Source: CAYJOG01 sp964371695 [NCBI: uncultured bacterium] (GTDB lineage: Bacteria; CAYJOG01). From it: a stretch of 6,678 nt of DNA. The notes beneath the pieces were generated by a model. That model did not search any database. It saw only the letters and a list, made by a program, of their open reading frames with translations, and was not told the origin of the DNA. The translations under genes and the position numbers were made by a program. How positions within the stretch are numbered: position 1 is the stretch's first letter; each line of letters opens with the position of its first letter. Where the stretch lies: the NCBI GenBank assembly GCA_964371695.1, contig CAYJOG010000168.1:1-6678 (forward strand), given 5' to 3'. This document shows positions 5,546 through 6,678 of this stretch, in pieces.

Positions 5546-6571
5546 ATGGCCACTGAAGAATCACCATTTTCACTGGGCCATTACCAATTTGAGTATCCGC
5601 CGGAACATGTGGCCCACAGCCCGGCGAGTCCGCCAGAGGCCGCCCGCCTGCTGGTGGTGCAACCGGGGAATCGGTTGACCCATCACCATGTGTGCGACCT
5701 GCCCCGTCTGTTGCCGCCCCACACGCTGCTGGTGCTCAACGACGCCCGCGTATTTCCGGCTCGACTGCACACCCGCCGCGCCACAGGCGGCGAGGTGGAG
5801 GTGTTGTTGCTGGACGCCCCGAATGCCCTGGGTCAGGCACGCGCCCTGCTGAGGCCTGCCCGACGGGTCAAGCCGGGTGAAGTGTTGCTGCTGAACGGCA
5901 AACCCGCTCTGGAGGTGGTGGAAAAAACAGAAGACCACATCACCATCCGACTGCTCAGCCCCCACCCCATGGCCTGGCTCAAGCGCCACGGCAGCATTCC
6001 CCTGCCCCCTTACATGCCCGATAACCCGTCGGTATATGCCTGTTATCAAACAGCCTTCGCCCGGCAAAATCTGGCGGTGGCCGCCCCCACCGCTGGCCTG
6101 CACCTGAGCAGAAACCTGCTGCACGAGCTGAAGCAGGCGGGCCATGAACATTGCCGCGTCACGCTGGCGGTGGGTTATGGCACCTTCGCGCCCATTCAGC
6201 ATCAGGACATCCGCCAGCACGTGATGCACCGGGAGTGGTATGCGCTCTCACCCGCCACGGCGGCAACGCTCAACCGCTGGCGAACTCAGGGCAGGCCCAT
6301 TCTGGCGGTGGGCACCACGGCCCTGCGGGTGCTGGAAAGCTGTTTTGACGACGGGCGTTTTTTGGCCGGAACCCGCTGGACCAACCTGTATCTCACGCCA
6401 CAAAACCCGCCCCGTTGCGGCGTGAAGCTGATGACCAACTTTCACCTGCCGGGCACATCGCTGCTGGTGCTGCTCGCCAGCCTGCTGCCCCAGTGGCGCA
6501 CGGTGTATGAAACAGCCGTGGGCGAAAACTACCGGCTGTTTTCATTCGGCGACGCCATGCTGATTCTGTAG
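5546..6571 (+). CDS. queA: S-adenosylmethionine:tRNA ribosyltransferase-isomerase QueA
   Basis: QueA transfers and isomerises the ribosyl part of SAM onto 7-aminomethyl-7-deazaguanine at the wobble position of GUN-anticodon tRNAs (Asp, Asn, His, Tyr), giving epoxyqueuosine in the queuosine pathway. The 341 residues match the family's usual length and include LVLNDARVFPARL (62-74), GGEVEVLLL, IPLPPYM, VAAPTAGLH (178-186), VGTTALRVLES (255-265), TNFHLP (297-302) and the invariant-style end FSFGDAMLIL. The N-terminal RDxSRLL motif is replaced by PEAARLL, a mild divergence. A TGA lies one codon before the ATG, so the start is well fixed; no Shine-Dalgarno is visible and the upstream stop is 11 bp away, suggesting coupling to the J-domain gene. 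The frequent partner tgt, if present, would lie beyond the window's right end. Confidence 0.97.
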   Translation: MATEESPFSLGHYQFEYPPEHVAHSPASPPEAARLLVVQPGNRLTHHHVCDLPRLLPPHTLLVLNDARVFPARLHTRRATGGEVEVLLLDAPNALGQARALLRPARRVKPGEVLLLNGKPALEVVEKTEDHITIRLLSPHPMAWLKRHGSIPLPPYMPDNPSVYACYQTAFARQNLAVAAPTAGLHLSRNLLHELKQAGHEHCRVTLAVGYGTFAPIQHQDIRQHVMHREWYALSPATAATLNRWRTQGRPILAVGTTALRVLESCFDDGRFLAGTRWTNLYLTPQNPPRCGVKLMTNFHLPGTSLLVLLASLLPQWRTVYETAVGENYRLFSFGDAMLIL

Positions 6572-6666
6572 AGCCGGTTTGTCCGTTTTTTGTTTACTTT
6601 TATGCACAACGACATAAGTCGCGGCGTTCGCCAGCCTGCTTGCGCCGTGAAAAGCCGCCCTCCTTT

Positions 6667-6678
6667 CCCTCTCCCCCT
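6667..6678. repeat. CCCTCTCCC-type repeat start at the right edge (partial)
   Basis: CCCTCTCCC at 6667-6675, followed by CCT, repeats the core of the palindrome at 102-124 and runs off the window. It ends a 107-bp non-coding stretch after queA in which I see no gene. That stretch also holds a T6 run (6586-6591) and a small CGAC-ATAA-GTCG hairpin (6610-6621). Confidence 0.4.

Noticed and set aside
6575-6591. CGG-TTTGT-CCG hairpin followed by T6 just after queA, as an intrinsic terminator
   Set aside because: The stem is only three base pairs, too short to support the call despite the T run and good position.

Overview
The window is GC-rich, densely coded bacterial DNA with short intergenic gaps. 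The gene set (a receiver-GGDEF protein, a mitochondrial/alphaproteobacterial-type lipoamide dehydrogenase, QueA, a J-domain protein) suggests a Gram-negative bacterium, most likely Pseudomonadota. I cannot resolve the lineage from sequence alone. There is no sign of phage, plasmid, transposase, tRNA, rRNA or CRISPR.

The layout is two divergent gene blocks separated by a 61-bp gap (3320-3380). The left block reads leftward: a long-chain acyl-CoA synthetase-like AMP-binding gene, split by an apparent one-base deletion in a G run (2260-2264 on the + strand); then a small FMN-binding split-barrel (PNPOx-like) gene; then a receiver-GGDEF protein. The GGDEF protein has lost its active-site motif (GLDSV in place of GGDEF) but kept the inhibitory-site RxxD, so it reads as a c-di-GMP sensor or effector rather than a synthase. 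The right block reads rightward: lpd (complete and intact), a J-domain/DUF4342/TPR protein of unusual architecture, and queA (complete). Spacings of 18 and 11 bp fit an operon.

The functional logic is mixed. Lpd is the E3 subunit of 2-oxoacid dehydrogenase complexes but no E1/E2 gene is visible; QueA makes the queuosine precursor in tRNA; the J protein probably recruits DnaK to an unknown client. The left block joins an adenylating-enzyme homologue with degenerate motifs to a flavin-fold protein and a signalling protein, with no obvious shared pathway. The best candidates for something not well described are the J-DUF4342-TPR protein and the receiver/degenerate-GGDEF protein. Several genes (receiver-GGDEF, AMP-binding, J-protein, queA) lack a well-placed Shine-Dalgarno, and three of these have a TANNNT or similar hexamer 9-12 nt before the start, hinting at very short leaders. 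The two window edges are non-coding and carry CCCTCTCCC-type repeat sequence.
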